A DNA stretch of 64,000 nt from Pampus argenteus (lineage: Eukaryota > Chordata > Actinopteri > Scombriformes > Stromateidae): positions 5,308,501 to 5,372,500 of the forward strand of contig CM072877.1 of the NCBI GenBank assembly GCA_036937835.1, given 5' to 3'. Positions 10,889 to 22,165 of this stretch are shown piece by piece. A program made the position numbers and the translations under genes. The notes under the pieces were generated by a model. The model did not search any database and was not told the origin of the DNA. It was given only the letters and a program-made list of their open reading frames with translations. The stretch's first letter is position 1. The number at the start of each line of letters is the position of its first letter.

Positions 10889-11005
10889 ACGTGTGTGAGG
10901 CCTCAGAGGAGCGTTATTCTCTTTGAGGTGAGTTTGATATTCATGACAGACACCTGCACAGATCAGAGCTAAAAAATTAAAATCCCGCTGACTGGGCCAG
11001 TACGG

Positions 11006-11270
11006 AACCAACGAATGAACAAATGAAGTAACAGATGAATGAATTAAAGTGCTGATCAAACGCGTTAAAGCAGAATGTATGTTTGATTGAAGTCGACTTC
11101 ATCCACTGCACTCAACAAAAAGATAAAACATGAACAAGAATTAACGCACACATGAGCAAGAGAGTTAATGAATGGATGGATGAACAAATAAGAGACAGCC
11201 AATGAATGAATAAGTAAAAGTCAAATGAATGAGTGCGTGAATGAAATGAATGATGATAGAATAAATGTGA
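11006..11270. repeat. Degenerate (GAAT/TGAA)n repeat
   Basis: Repeated GAATGAA, GATGGATGAA and AATGAATGA words over about 260 bp form a decayed tetranucleotide array. 11271-12210 holds nothing else recognised. Confidence 0.6.
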
Positions 11271-12212
11271 CTGCTGAGTTATTGTCATTTAATTTGATCA
11301 TGATCATGATTTTAACTTACCTTTATCCTAATCTAGTCATCTTTGACATGCTGATGCTGATACAGGTTGCAGATCAGAAAAGCTTTTATGTGTCATTCTG
11401 AAGGGCAGCTACTCTGGAGCTACTCTGGAAAAGTCACAAAATGAAAGTACAGGGAACAGACAGTATATATTCCTTATATGGACAGTGGAGAGATGACAGG
11501 AACTGAAGGGGGAGAGTGATGGCAGGTGACATGCATCTTAAGCACGAGGCTACTGGGGTGCAATACAGTTGATTTCTGAGTGTGCTGTTAATGCTCTCCC
11601 ACAATGCAATGTGTAAAGGTAATGGAGGAGCTGCTCACAGCTGGAAAACAGTTGTTGGGTGGTTGTCTGTGTTGACGTTTAATTGGCACATTCCAAAGAT
11701 GCTGTTTGATTGACTTTTCATCTATAATCATTTCCTGTTAACGTAAAATAAGTAAGTGTTTTTTCATTTTTATACATAATTATATATATAGTTTAGGACA
11801 CGGGTGTCTCCAGCTGTTTTCACCTGCCATTAACTTTCATAGTATTTCATAGTAGTACGCTGCTGGTAGGGGGTGTCAGATCAGAGCACACGGACCAACG
11901 GTGTAGTTTGTGATTAGGTTAGGTTGCACAAGCGCAGCACAGTAAACCCTACTGGATCTGTCAGATGTGCGTTTTCAAATGCATCAGTTTTTAAAAGAAC
12001 TGAACGTGCAGCAAAACCTGCCCTCGTGCATCATCTCCGTCGTGTCATCACACAGTGTTTTAGGTTTTTATAAATTGCCATTGTAGAAAAATCAAAAGTA
12101 AAACCTTCCATTTTTCATACAAATGTAAATACATTTATTATAAAGCTCATAGGTCTGGTACATCATAGAGATTTGGAGACGCAATTACATTAAATACGCT
12201 CCGTAAACTAAT

Positions 12213-12267
12213 CTGTGTGTCTGTGTGTGTGTGTGTGCGTGTGTGTGTGTGCGCGCGCACGCACGCA
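12213..12267. repeat. (TG)n(CG)n alternating purine-pyrimidine tract
   Basis: TG repeats run into GCGCGCGCACGCACGCA, an uninterrupted purine-pyrimidine alternation from about 12221, the classic Z-DNA-prone composition. Confidence 0.92.
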
Positions 12268-12579
12268 GCTGGGGAGATCCCTGCAGGGCTTTTCTACCTG
12301 CAGACAGGGTTTGGCTCTTTATAGAGTTTATAGAGTAATGCCGGCCTTTTTCTTTTATATAATAATATAATAATAATAATTACAAGAAAATGTTTTTTTT
12401 CTCTTGAGTGAATTATGCTGGAGAATGAACAGTATACAACAGGACTGTAGTATAACTATAGAATACGTGCATCACCCATGGATTACAGGATAATGCCCCC
12501 TTAAGCCTTGTTTTCCATTAAAATGCTTTGTCCTTTATGTTTAACCTGCACTATCATACAATTCTTGGATACAGAGGCT

Positions 12580-12900
12580 AATTTCTCACAACGTTTAAAC
12601 TCCGGCGGCACACTTCGTCCCCCGAGGTTTCTCCTTGACACTGAATCTCTCCCTCTCATATTCAAATATAACAGCTTTATTATGATTAAACATTTGGTAT
12701 TATTTTTGTCCCATTTCGCTGGACGCAGTCAGTTCTCATTTTTAGCGCGTGATGCCCCACGGGGAATCGGACCCTCATCCTGGCTGTGTTGGTGCCCTGC
12801 TCCACCGATTAGGGACAGCGGATCAGTAAACGGCTTCACAGGGGATTTAAAAAACAAAACAAAAAAAAAAGCAAACAGAGGAGGTGCGGATTTCCACTGA
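12580..12900. promoter_or_regulatory. Candidate conserved non-coding element
   Basis: A mixed-composition block (CTCCGGCGGCACAC, TATGATTAAACATTTGG, GGGGAATCGGACCC) unlike its AT-rich and microsatellite neighbours. A 130-codon open frame (12508-12900) spans it but starts at TTG and runs into a Lys-rich A tract, so coding is unlikely. Confidence 0.33.
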
Positions 12901-13010
12901 TAAATCAAACTGATACAGGATCATTATGTAAATTTTCACCTCAGGGGGCAGTTTCACTTAGTACTGATGTAGGTGTGGGTGTGTGCACACTTGAAAAGCA
13001 TTTCTGCATT

Positions 13011-13011
<1 letters not shown>

Positions 13012-13089
<78 letters not shown>
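13012..13089. repeat. (TC)32 plus (AC)7 compound microsatellite
   Basis: Pure TC from 13012 to about 13076, then AC to 13089. T-rich A/T-run DNA follows at 13290-13335. Confidence 0.96.
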
Positions 13090-13349
13090 GAAGACATTGT
13101 ACTCTGCCAGCTGAGGCCCAAACAATATAAAAAAAACAAATAATAAAACTCTTCTCTGTCTCTCCCTCTTCCTAGAATAGACGGCCCCTCTCCTGCTTTC
13201 TTTTCCTCCACATTTCTTTCTTTTTCCTCCCTCTTTCTATCTCACTGTCGCTGTTCAGGCTTTCACGCAAAATCAGCAGGTCAGCCCAAGGTTTGCTTTT
13301 TTTTATTTTTTTATTTTTTTTTTTTATTTTTTTCTAACAGCTAACAGAG

Positions 13350-13530
13350 AAAGATGCTCACTGTTCTCGTTTATGTAATCATATAAAGGCTCGTATTTCT
13401 TGAACCTCCAGACTTTTATTTTTAGTGACGTCACTGTATTCGCAGGTCTCATCTATTAACTTGTTGTGAAATGAATGCTATTGCTGATAGACATAATGGA
13501 CAGAACTATTAAAATAAGATCAGTGAGTCA
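13350..13530. promoter_or_regulatory. Candidate regulatory block with a palindromic CRE
   Basis: GTGACGTCAC at 13425-13434 contains the full cAMP-response palindrome TGACGTCA (13426-13433) in non-repetitive DNA. Confidence 0.35.
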
Positions 13531-13559
13531 TTTTTGGAACACATATTAAAACATCCTGT

Positions 13560-13732
13560 TTTTGTTGTTGTTGTTGTTGTTGACGTGCTCAGAAAAGCCT
13601 GCATCACAAACCTCAACACACACCTAATGCACAGATACTCATTGGGGTGTGTATGTGTATGTTTGTATGTTTATGTGTGTGTGCAGTCCCCATCCTTGCT
13701 CTCTCTATCGCACACACACACACACACACACA
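13560..13732. repeat. (TTG)n, (TG)n and (CA)n microsatellite cluster
   Basis: (TTG)7 at 13560-13582, imperfect TG at 13647-13681 and (CA)11 at 13711-13732. Confidence 0.93.
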
Positions 13733-13774
13733 TGTTCAGTGAAGGATGCAGAAACATGAAGCTCCTCTCTTTCC

Positions 13775-13885
13775 CTCTTCAGCATGTCAGAAGCATTTTG
13801 CCGGGTGATTAATCGCCGCGGCGAGCGTCCGAGCCCTGCGGTCGGACCGGGGGCGTTGCCACGATCCCTGCACCTGCCACTCTGA
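13775..13885. promoter_or_regulatory. Candidate enhancer with a PBX-HOX site
   Basis: TGATTAAT (13806-13813) matches the PBX-HOX composite site and abuts the 10-bp palindrome CGCCGCGGCG (13814-13823). The block is CpG-rich between two microsatellites, so its composition is not explained by neighbours. Confidence 0.42.
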
Positions 13886-14015
13886 TCCACTGACCCTCCC
13901 CACCCCCTCCACCCCCACCCACCACCTCTGCATACACACATTCACACACATAAAACCACAGATAACGTAAAAATGAGCATGATATGAATTTTTTGCAATT
14001 TTTTGCAGAGGATAA

Positions 14016-14067
14016 AACACACACACACACACATACACACACACACACTCTCACACACACACACACT
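14016..14067. repeat. (AC)n microsatellite
   Basis: AC interrupted once by AT and once by TCTC. 14068-14930 is AT-rich non-coding DNA with no recognised feature. Confidence 0.94.
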
Positions 14068-14930
14068 AAAGGATGACTAAACACAAAACAGCTACATAAT
14101 ATAGAATTAATGTTCAGTTGAAAACCAATGCACACATTTAATCATCAAAATAATAAAATCCAAAATAAAGGCCGTCCCTGATGGTGTGTATGTAGACATT
14201 GTGTCTGGATATATGAAGTTAGACTTCATTAATCCATGAGGGGAACCTCACCTGTAGAACAACTCCAGTCCTGAGACCAGCGCCTTGCTCAAGTGCAGGT
14301 GAACCCCAGATGATGGCAACCTTATGATATGTTAGACATACCCAATCCTGTATTTAGAAGACAGAGCCCAGTAAAAACACCAGTGAAGGTTGAGCAGCTT
14401 AAGTGTTTAGTTAGAAGGGTAATGCTAATGCTGTTTGAGCACAGCTTTCTGCTCCGGTTTTATCAGAAATAATAATAATATGCTAATAATATTCACCTAA
14501 TTGCTGAAAGTAGTTTGTGTGATTAGCTCAGACTTTTCAGCTCTTTACTATTCAGGAAGGAAGAAAAGCTACTTGGTGCACTTATTGCTGCATGAACATG
14601 AAGAAAACATGTACAATGAAATGCAATTAACAAGTATTACATTATGCTATTATGTAAATATATTAGTATTATGTAATATCGTACAAGGGTTTTATGTTCC
14701 ATGCATAGTCCTACAAATTAAACCATAGTTAACTTAAGACACCAAAACATTTTTTTTACTTAATACCTGTAAAGTGTGACATGGCCTGTATGGGAGGTGT
14801 CACATCTCCAGATGGGTTTTGTCGGGCTGGTCTGATGCAAAACATCCCAGCTGATTTCTATTTCCACTCCACCCTCCAAAGATATGGAGGTAGATGTCGT
14901 CCTTTTTAAAAAACAAAAAACATTTAAATA

Positions 14931-16395
14931 AATATAGCTGCGAGCAGCAATGTGGGGCCCACGCAGAATATGCAATAACGTAATGTAAATAAATGTAATA
15001 ATGATTAGCATACATGAAAATGTAGTTGATCATCCAAACACGTCAAGAGAAAAAAGCAAAAACGCATTTTCGCGGATTACAGCGCCCCCTAGTGACTGAA
15101 TGACACAAGATGTATTTCCTGCACTTGGGACAACACCTGAAAGCATGGCATGAAATTTGGTTTCGTTTCGCCAAAGCGTTCCCGAGATTCGGGCTCACGC
15201 CGAAATCGGCGCCTTCGCCACTGATTTCGATTGGCTGTAGCACGCAAACCAAGTCGAAAATGAAAAATCCGTCTAATAACTTTTGTGCGGATTGGTTTCA
15301 ATATGCTCTGTGCAGATTTTCGTGAGAATCCGTCAAAATTTGTGACCGCTGAAAGTTTAGTTTAAGTTTTGACATAATCCAATATGGCGGCCGCAATGTT
15401 ACGCAGACGTGAAAATTTTGGACAGGAGCTGAATTGTGACCTTCCACAGTATTGGCAGACATGAAAATTTAACGTCATATCCAAACGCATCAAGACAAAA
15501 CAGCAATAATGCAATTTTGTTAATTACAGCGCCTCCTAGTGGCCAAATGACACCAAATTTGAATGGCACACTTTAGGGCGGGTCTCGATGCACGTGACCA
15601 AATTTGGTCTGCGTAAGTCAAAGCGTTGCCGAGATATGAGCAAACTTCCTGTTTGGCGGCATCGCCGCCAACAGTGATTGGCTAACCTGAAAAGTTGGCA
15701 TCAACTATCAATGGGGCCACCCACAGTACCTGTGGATATCACAATTTCATTTCAAATACAAACACTTCAGGAGATATGAGCAAAAACAAAGTTTTGCTAA
15801 TTATAGCGCCCCCTAGAGACAAAATGACACCATATTTGTTCACTGCACTTAGGACGCACCCGTGAACCATGCCATGCAATTTGGTTTCGTTTCGCCAAAG
15901 CGTTCCCGAGATACGGGCTCACGTCAAAATCGGCGCCTTCGCCGCTGATTTCGATTGGCTGTAGCACGCAAACAAAGTCGAAATTGAAAAATCCGCCTAA
16001 TAACTTTTGTGCGTATTGGTCTGAATATGCTCTGTGCCGATTTTCGTGAGAATCCGTCAAAATTTGCGACCGCTGAAAGTTTTTTTTCACTTTGGACATA
16101 ATCCAAGATGGCGGAAAATCTATCATGACGCATTTTGACGTCATAGGGTGCATTGGACTCGCTATGATCCAAGGAATCCAACGATGCCTTGTTTTTGAAA
16201 ATCGGGCTAACGGTTCAAAAGTTACATGCACAAATGGGCCTTAAACTTTGACCAGTTGGTGGCGCTATACTGTGTTTACTGGCAACATGTAACTTGGTGA
16301 CATGACACATATGACTGTCCTTAATCAATGTGCCAAATTTCACAACTTTTTACCATTGGGTTCAATGGGCTGCCATAGGCTCCCATGGCGGAAGA

Positions 16396-16427
<32 letters not shown>

Positions 16428-16484
16428 GAAAACGTAGAAAAACAATGGGTTCCCCTGCAGCTTACGCTGCATGGGCCCCAATTA
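14931..16484. mobile_element. 1.55-kb modular fish repeat with hairpin termini
   Basis: The left end carries GCTGC-GA-GCAGC (14937-14948) followed by a GGGGCCC block. The right end carries GCAGC-TTAC-GCTGC (16457-16470) followed by GGGCCCC. Hairpin then GGGCCC occur in the same order at both ends. Inside, three diverged modules each begin near ATTACAGCGCCCCCTAGTG (about 15076, 15523 and 15800). The first and third share long near-identical stretches such as GGTTTCGTTTCGCCAAAGCG. I know the ends as a widespread teleost repeat, but its transposon class is uncertain. No intact protein is encoded: minus-strand frames at 15043-15252 and 15797-16231 resemble each other only because the module is duplicated. 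Confidence 0.78.
16395..16428. repeat. (AAT)n microsatellite inside the modular repeat
   Basis: About 11 AAT units just before the right terminal hairpin, as is usual for this repeat family. Confidence 0.95.
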
Positions 16485-16815
16485 ATTCTATGAGTCTCCT
16501 GATTATAAAAACAACTTGGTATATTTTTATCAGACAACCGAACAACTCAGGATTCTTCAGCTGCATTTTTCAAGTGGATCCCAGATACGAGTCTCAATCC
16601 TTTTAAAATTATGTTTAATATGTGGTTCTGTCTGGTGTTTTAATCGTATTTCTTATTTGTGATCCCGGTTATTCCTCCTAATTCATCAATGGCTTTTGAT
16701 GCTGGTAGCAAAGTTTCGGTTTTCGGATGCTACTCAGGCCCTTCAAACTGCAGATACCATGGATACCAAAGTAATGTTTAGTACACGTAAAGTAAAGTGG
16801 AAAAGAATGGTCTTT

Positions 16816-16823
16816 TGTGTGTG

Positions 16824-16904
<81 letters not shown>

Positions 16905-16924
16905 GAGAGATAGAGAGAGAGAGA
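16816..16924. repeat. (TG)n(AG)n compound microsatellite
   Basis: TG to about 16873, then GA with CA and TA interruptions. 16485-16815 shows nothing recognised. Confidence 0.96.
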
Positions 16925-17200
16925 TCCTGCACCCTCTCACCACCTGAGTTGGTGGAGGGCGAGCATGTGTCTCAGGCCCACACTACATCTGTTACATTCT
17001 GTGTGTGTGTGTGTGTGTTGCAGCACTGGTTAGCATGTGCATGTGTCTTTGTATATACTCTTGGTGGTGGTGGTGTGTGTAGCAGATGCCATTTGTTCAG
17101 AAATCAGCAGCTGGATCCTAAGTTCCCAGTGGGACCTGTGTTATGTCTACAACACACACACATACTGTAAACCACCAGCCCTACCTGTGGACTGCACAGT

Positions 17201-17202
<2 letters not shown>

Positions 17203-17252
<50 letters not shown>
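17203..17252. repeat. (CA)25 microsatellite
   Basis: Pure CA. A smaller (TG)9 sits at 17002-17019. 17260-18069 is AT-rich and holds no recognised gene. Confidence 0.96.
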
Positions 17253-17254
<2 letters not shown>

Positions 17255-18069
17255 CAGATGTCATGTGGGACAGCTCTTGCATGCATGTGTGTGCATGTCC
17301 AACAGGTTGTGTCCTAATGGTTGTGCAGGTGAAGCGCTGTGTGTTTCTGTTGGTATTAGTTGCCTGTTAACATATGGAGAAGATTACCTGCATACATTAA
17401 GCTAACATACACACACATTCACATTCGATTTTCTAAACAAACCTTTGAAAAAACTTTCCCAGAGTTCAGGAGGGAAGGCAAACTCCAGCTGTACAACTTT
17501 TTCTTTCTTTCTTAATTTATTTTCAAAACTAAAGGCAATATTTCCATTCTCATTAGTTCCTGATGTTTTACAAAATATAGCAAATACAAGAAAAAACATC
17601 ATTAATTAATTAAAAACATAATGATGGCATATTATGCACAGAGTCCAGTCTAGACTACACGTGTCTTCTGTTACTAATATAACTGTTTGAATAAATAAAT
17701 AAAAAAACAACAAGAATTCAACTAAGTATATCGTTTACAAGAAAACTCTACGAGGCCTTTTAATTAAGTAGAAATAATAGTATTAATATTTCCTATAAGG
17801 CAATTTGATTCCCAGTTGAAATCATATGACTGTCATACTTTACTTTTAAATGATGACCCATCAATTAGTCTTAATGTATGTCAGAAAACACTTTGCTGAT
17901 GTCAAAACTTTGACTAAACTTATATAGCTTATGTATTATTTTGGAGCTCTCTATAGCTCATATTTATTGTCGTAGAGACCACAAACACATTGATGCCTAA
18001 TTTGTCAAACAGAATGTCGCAGAATCTCCTGAAATATATTTACTTTGTCCCCCACTAATGAAAAATAAA

Positions 18070-18320
18070 AAAAAAACTTTAATGCTACGAGCTTTAAGCG
18101 CTGCTGAGTCTGACGGCTGAGGTTGATAAAAGCTGAGCCTGAGAAGCTGAGTCTGAGATGTCCTAACCAAGCCATCATGCAGAGGAGCAACTCTTTTGAT
18201 TTAGGTAACTGTAAATCGCCCAAAGAGTTTAGCCCTGTAGCCAGGCACCATATGGCCATCTCGTACAGGATCGACCCTCGTCCTGACAATTAAGACCACA
18301 GGCTAAAACCCTGCTGGATC
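18070..18320. promoter_or_regulatory. Candidate conserved non-coding element
   Basis: A long non-repetitive, evenly composed block (CCATCATGCAGAGGAGCAAC, GTAACTGTAAATCGCCC, CACCATATGGCC) between an AT-rich stretch and a purine tract. CATATG E-box included. It is one of the clearest candidates by texture. The 94-codon minus-strand frame over it (18005-18289) has no domain. Confidence 0.4.
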
Positions 18321-18550
18321 TGGAGCACCGCCAGATGAAAAGAGGAAAGAGAGAAAGAAACAAGAGAGCAGATTCAACCTAAAGAAGGCACAGAGAAAGA
18401 GAGTGACAGAGAGAGTGGTAAAGATGTGAGGAGTGAAGAAACACAGGATTCATCAGCGGCAAAGAGGAAATGGGGTGAGGAGAGAAGGATGGGAGCAGGA
18501 TGAGAGTAGTAATAATGGTAATAATAATAAAAAGAATAAAAGTAGAGGAG
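18321..18550. repeat. Purine-rich tract
   Basis: GA/GAAA-rich on the plus strand with few pyrimidines. Ser/Leu-rich minus-strand frames here are composition artefacts. Confidence 0.7.
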
Positions 18551-18554
18551 GAAA

Positions 18555-18685
18555 AACTGACTAAGTGGGCTAAACAATGTTTAGCCAATTAAGCGTTGCA
18601 GAGGAATCCATGTGCACAATGATCCACCCATGACTGAACGCAGAGACGGAGACAGAGCTGCTTAATTACAGCCTGAAGAGACGAG
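18555..18685. promoter_or_regulatory. Candidate regulatory block
   Basis: Contains GCCAATTAAGCG and GCTTAATTACAGC, two homeodomain-type cores in non-repetitive DNA, adjoining a (GGAA)n array. Confidence 0.33.
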
Positions 18686-18731
18686 AGTCTTCATCAGAGC
18701 GGAAACAGGGAGGGAGGATGGATAGAAGTAG

Positions 18732-18754
18732 GGAAGGAAGGAAGGAAGGAAGGA
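18732..18754. repeat. (GGAA)n microsatellite
   Basis: Five to six GGAA units, the sort of array ETS factors can bind. Confidence 0.9.
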
Positions 18755-18954
18755 TGTGAGGAGTAAAGGATGGAAAGACTGACCTGATGTTAGGTCAGGA
18801 GTGAATTTGTTTGCAGTTTTGTAATAACAACATAATATTATATTGTAACAGATTAAACTATTGATTACCAACAGAAAACCGATTGGTTGAATTAAACGGT
18901 GAATAAGTCTAGTTCAGAATAAGTCATACTCAACTGCTAACTTAATTTAATTCC

Positions 18955-19165
18955 TGTAGTTCAATTGGCACTTTGACTGCTTTCTTTCCTTAATCATCTA
19001 TCACTTCAACTTCTTCAGTGGTTACTCCTTGATTGCCACTTCAACTCCTTCCAGTCATTCAACTTCTTTACAGTCCTGCATTTATTTCCACTACTTTATT
19101 TCTTTGCCGTTTTACTGCCACTTCAAATCCTTTACAACACTTGAACTGCCATTTCCTCTCTTTTC
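18955..19165. repeat. Degenerate CACTTCAACT-type minisatellite
   Basis: Words CACTTCAACT, CCACTTCAAATCC, TTTCAGT and CATTTCCTC recur irregularly. The same texture occurs at 20640-20811 and 21465-21655, on either side of the Tc1 element. 19166-19689 is AT-rich and unrecognised. Confidence 0.5.
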
Positions 19166-19689
19166 AGTTCTGACACATCTTTGAAATATATTTTAAAAGA
19201 TTTATTTTATTTGTATTTTATTTATTGGCTGTTTATTATTATTTATTAATTATCAATTGTATGTTGGCCTGTCTGACTTGTGTCTTTTATTTTTTTTTAC
19301 CTTGTATGGGTGACCTAACGGGTTTTCCATTTAGGGATACATAGTTAATTATTAATAGTTACAAGGCCTGAATGAACAGTTAAATAACTAGAAAATCAAC
19401 TCAGCTGACACATGTCATAACTGATACATGACTCTTTTATGGAGCAACTAAGAGTAAATGGTTCCTGTTTAAGCATTTTTAAACAGTTTGAACCTGGTTT
19501 AATATTACACATTTAAATACAGACCACAGTATAGTTACTTTATCTGTATGTGTACATGCTGCTTATAAGTGGTAAAATGAATAACACTGAGCATTCAAGA
19601 TGATGGTATGTATCCCTGTCCACCTGATGTATGGGGGTTATGTTGCAGTCCACTGGAGGGAAGGCGAAGAGAGAGAGAGAAACTTCTTC

Positions 19690-20185
19690 ATTTATTTTCT
19701 GCTGTGCTGCATGGCACACATGTTCAGCCCGGGGTGACGGCGAGCAGAAAGTATTTCTAAAAACAGAGCGATTCTGGAAAAATCACTGGCAGTGAAAAGT
19801 CCCCCCCCCTCCCCCCTTCACACGCCCCTCGATGTTTTTGGCTGGGTCATTGCATAATTTAGTAATCAACTAAATTAAGGTACGGAGAGATGAACTTGCA
19901 GCTCGTGAGCATTTGTGTCAAGTTCACCGGCTTTTGCAGGAAAACTGCGTCCAGGCAGCCGCCGCGCTTTAATGAATCTCAAACTGCCTCCGATTTTCAT
20001 CTGCAGCGACGAGGGAGAGAATTAGCTGGGGCCCCTGCACACACACACGCACGCACACACACACACACAGGAAACAGGCACCATTTGGTGTTTATGTAAA
20101 TGTGCAAAAACAAAATGGCTGACTGCCAAATCCTGTCAGTAAACAAAGCTTGTTTGAGTGCCAGGCAGAGTGTTGTTAAGGTGGA
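19690..20185. promoter_or_regulatory. Candidate conserved non-coding element (about 0.5 kb)
   Basis: Dense unique sequence: ATTGCATAATTTAGTAATC, AACTAAATTAAGG, CTTTAATGAATCTC, then after a short (CA)n (20039-20070) GCACCATTTGG and AATCCTGTCAGTAAAC. ATTGCATAA is a C/EBP-like core and TTTAATGA/TAATC are homeodomain-like. It has a mixed composition with several CpGs. No coding pattern, and the 69-codon frame is interrupted by the microsatellite. Confidence 0.43.
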
Positions 20186-20640
20186 CCGCTCATGATGGAG
20201 TCTGAGCGGTAGGTGGCCCGGTGAGGCTGAAACACCTTAAACCAGGGCACCGGTGACCATGTAAAACAGCCATTAACTTGTGATCGGATGCAGGAGTGCT
20301 GGTCTGCATCTCTAAAACAGGAACATTGTTCCCGGGCCTCTTGGTCTGGGGGATGGTTGGTTGTCATGGCAGCGGAACAGCCAATAGTCATTCAGAGCAG
20401 AATAGTAAATCTGACCTACATCAGCGTGTAGGGTCTGACTTCAAATCACACTATCTAAAGGCCCCAAATCACAAGTCAACAGATTAGTGATAGCTGCAGA
20501 GTCAGTCTAAAACTTAACATACACAAAGTGGTCACCTCAGAGGAAGTGTGTGTGTGTGTGTGTGGGTGGGGGGGTCTTTTCACAAAACGGAAACATTGCA
20601 AGCTCTATATAGTTGTCACAGGGCTGTTGTATTGTCTTCT
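20186..20640. other. Non-coding stretch with short (TG)n
   Basis: (TG)8 and a G-rich run at 20547-20576. 20200-20470 is balanced in composition and might extend the preceding block. No gene recognised. Confidence 0.4.
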
Positions 20641-20811
20641 TTCAGTGCTTACACAACAACTTTTGACCTGCTAACTTTATGTCCCTGCACTTTGTTTTTC
20701 CACTTCAACTTTCAGCTGTTACACTTGGACTGTCACTGCAACCCCTTCACATTCTTACACTTAAAAGTACTTTTGCTGCTTACTTATCCACCGCTACTTT
20801 TTCTCCTTTAC

Positions 20812-21453
20812 AGTAAATATCACAGCGCTTCACTTTTTCCACATTTTGTTATTTTGTCATTTTTTTCCCTGAAAACTTTACACATAATACCCCATAATGA
20901 CAAGATTATTTAGATTTTTAAAAGTTTGCAATTTTATTGGCACACCTACCTTTGGCGAGTTTCGGCCTTTCCTCTTTACAGAAGCCCTCGAGCTCTATCA
21001 GGTGCACTGATCTTGTGCCTGGTTTCCTCAAAACATAACATTTAGTATTCATGCAAAAGAGTAAGACCAGATAAATTTGTTTCTCATGGTCTGGGAGTCT
21101 TTCATGTGCCTTTTGGTAAACTCCAGGTGGGCAGCCATGTGGCTTTCATCTGGCCTCTCTACCACACAGGCCTGATTGGTGGAGAGCTGCAGCGATGGTC
21201 GTCCTTCTCCTCTCTCCACAGAGGAACCCTGAGGCTCTGTCAGAGTGACCATCAGGTTAAGCAGCAGAGGTCTTTCTGTAGCCGTCCCCAGATCTGTGCT
21301 CCGAGATCTGATCTCTGAGGTCTACAGACGTTTGTCAGTTGTCATTATGGGGTATTATGTGTAGAATCTTGATGAAGAGAAAAATAAATTTAATCCATTT
21401 TGGAATAAAGCTTTAAAAAAATGTAGAAAAAGTGAAGTGCGGTGAATACTTTC
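20812..21453 (-). pseudogene. Tc1-like transposon with internally deleted transposase
   Basis: The terminal repeats face each other: CACAGCGCTTCACTTTTTCC at 20821-20840, and AAAAAGTGAAGTGCGGTGAA at 21427-21446 with AATCCATTTTGGAATAA just inside it. The minus strand between them encodes transposase pieces recognisable as the fish Tc1 family: MVTLTEPQGSSVERGE at the 21252 end, then HMAAHLEFTKRHMKDSQTMR and NKFIWS. The element is about 0.64 kb against roughly 1.6 kb for full copies. Junctions near 21006 (before GTGCCTGGTTTCC) and near 21258 mark two internal deletions, the first removing most of the catalytic DDE region. It is non-autonomous and inactive. Confidence 0.87.
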
Positions 21454-21464
21454 CATATTCATGT

Positions 21465-21655
21465 CAAATGACACTTCAACTCCTGTCAGTGCTCACACTC
21501 CACTTTGAAATTTAACTTTAATTTGTATGTATTTACTTGTGATTTGCCATCTTAAAGTTCAATTTCCACTTCTCCTTTACATTCTCCTTTCCACTTCAAC
21601 TACCCACCTTAACTACAACCTCCCTCCACTTCAGTTTTTTTCTTTCATCTTATGT
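21465..21655. repeat. Degenerate CACTTCAACT-type minisatellite, right of the Tc1 element
   Basis: GACACTTCAACTCC, CACTCCACTTTG and TTCCACTTCAAC recur. It continues the texture at 20640-20811, suggesting the Tc1 copy landed inside this array. Confidence 0.5.
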
Positions 21656-21921
21656 CCTTGTCTTCTTGTAGCAGGAAATGGGCGCACAAGCAGTTTACTA
21701 TAATTACATTTTTGTGTATTTTTCAGGTAAAATCAGTAAAAACAGAGAACAATGAGTCTTACCCACTTTTTTGATTTATTGCTGACAAGCTCCCGTAAGG
21801 TCACTGCCTTTATAAAGTTAAATGGTTACAAGTGTGAGTCTCCATCCTGTCACATCGTCTAGTGAACACGCTAGCCAGTAAGTGATAAAACAAACCTGTA
21901 TGATCTGTCATCACATGGGTG

Positions 21922-22165
21922 ATGCAATGCAATGCAATGCAATGCAGAATCTCCAGTGTGTCCCTGAAGGCCTCAGCGGGTATCTTTAACCACTTGATAA
22001 ACCCTGAAGTGTGTTTGGAGGCTTAAAGGATCACACTGACCTTTCCATCTTCAGGGAGGAGATAACGTATTTGGTACTTAAGCGAGTAAAGAAATATTCA
22101 TTAGCTGTGTATGTGATTAATTGGTGTCATTGAGTGTGATGTATTTAGGCCAATTCCTGGAGGCA
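21922..22165. promoter_or_regulatory. (GCAAT)5 repeat and possible regulatory block
   Basis: Five GCAAT units at 21922-21946, then unique sequence with TAACCACTTGATAAACC and TGTGATTAATTGGTG. GCAAT is a C/EBP half-site and CACTTGA an NK2-like site. Weak candidate. Confidence 0.27.

Noticed and set aside
12508..12900. 130-codon plus-strand frame
   Set aside because: It starts at TTG, ends in an A-run, and has no domain or splice sites; better read as a possible regulatory block.
15797..16231. 144-codon minus-strand frame with a similar partner at 15043-15252
   Set aside because: The similarity comes from the duplicated module of the repeat; no known domain, and the frame is broken between copies.
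18005..18289. 94-codon minus-strand frame
   Set aside because: No domain and no splice sites; it overlaps a block whose texture suits a regulatory element better.
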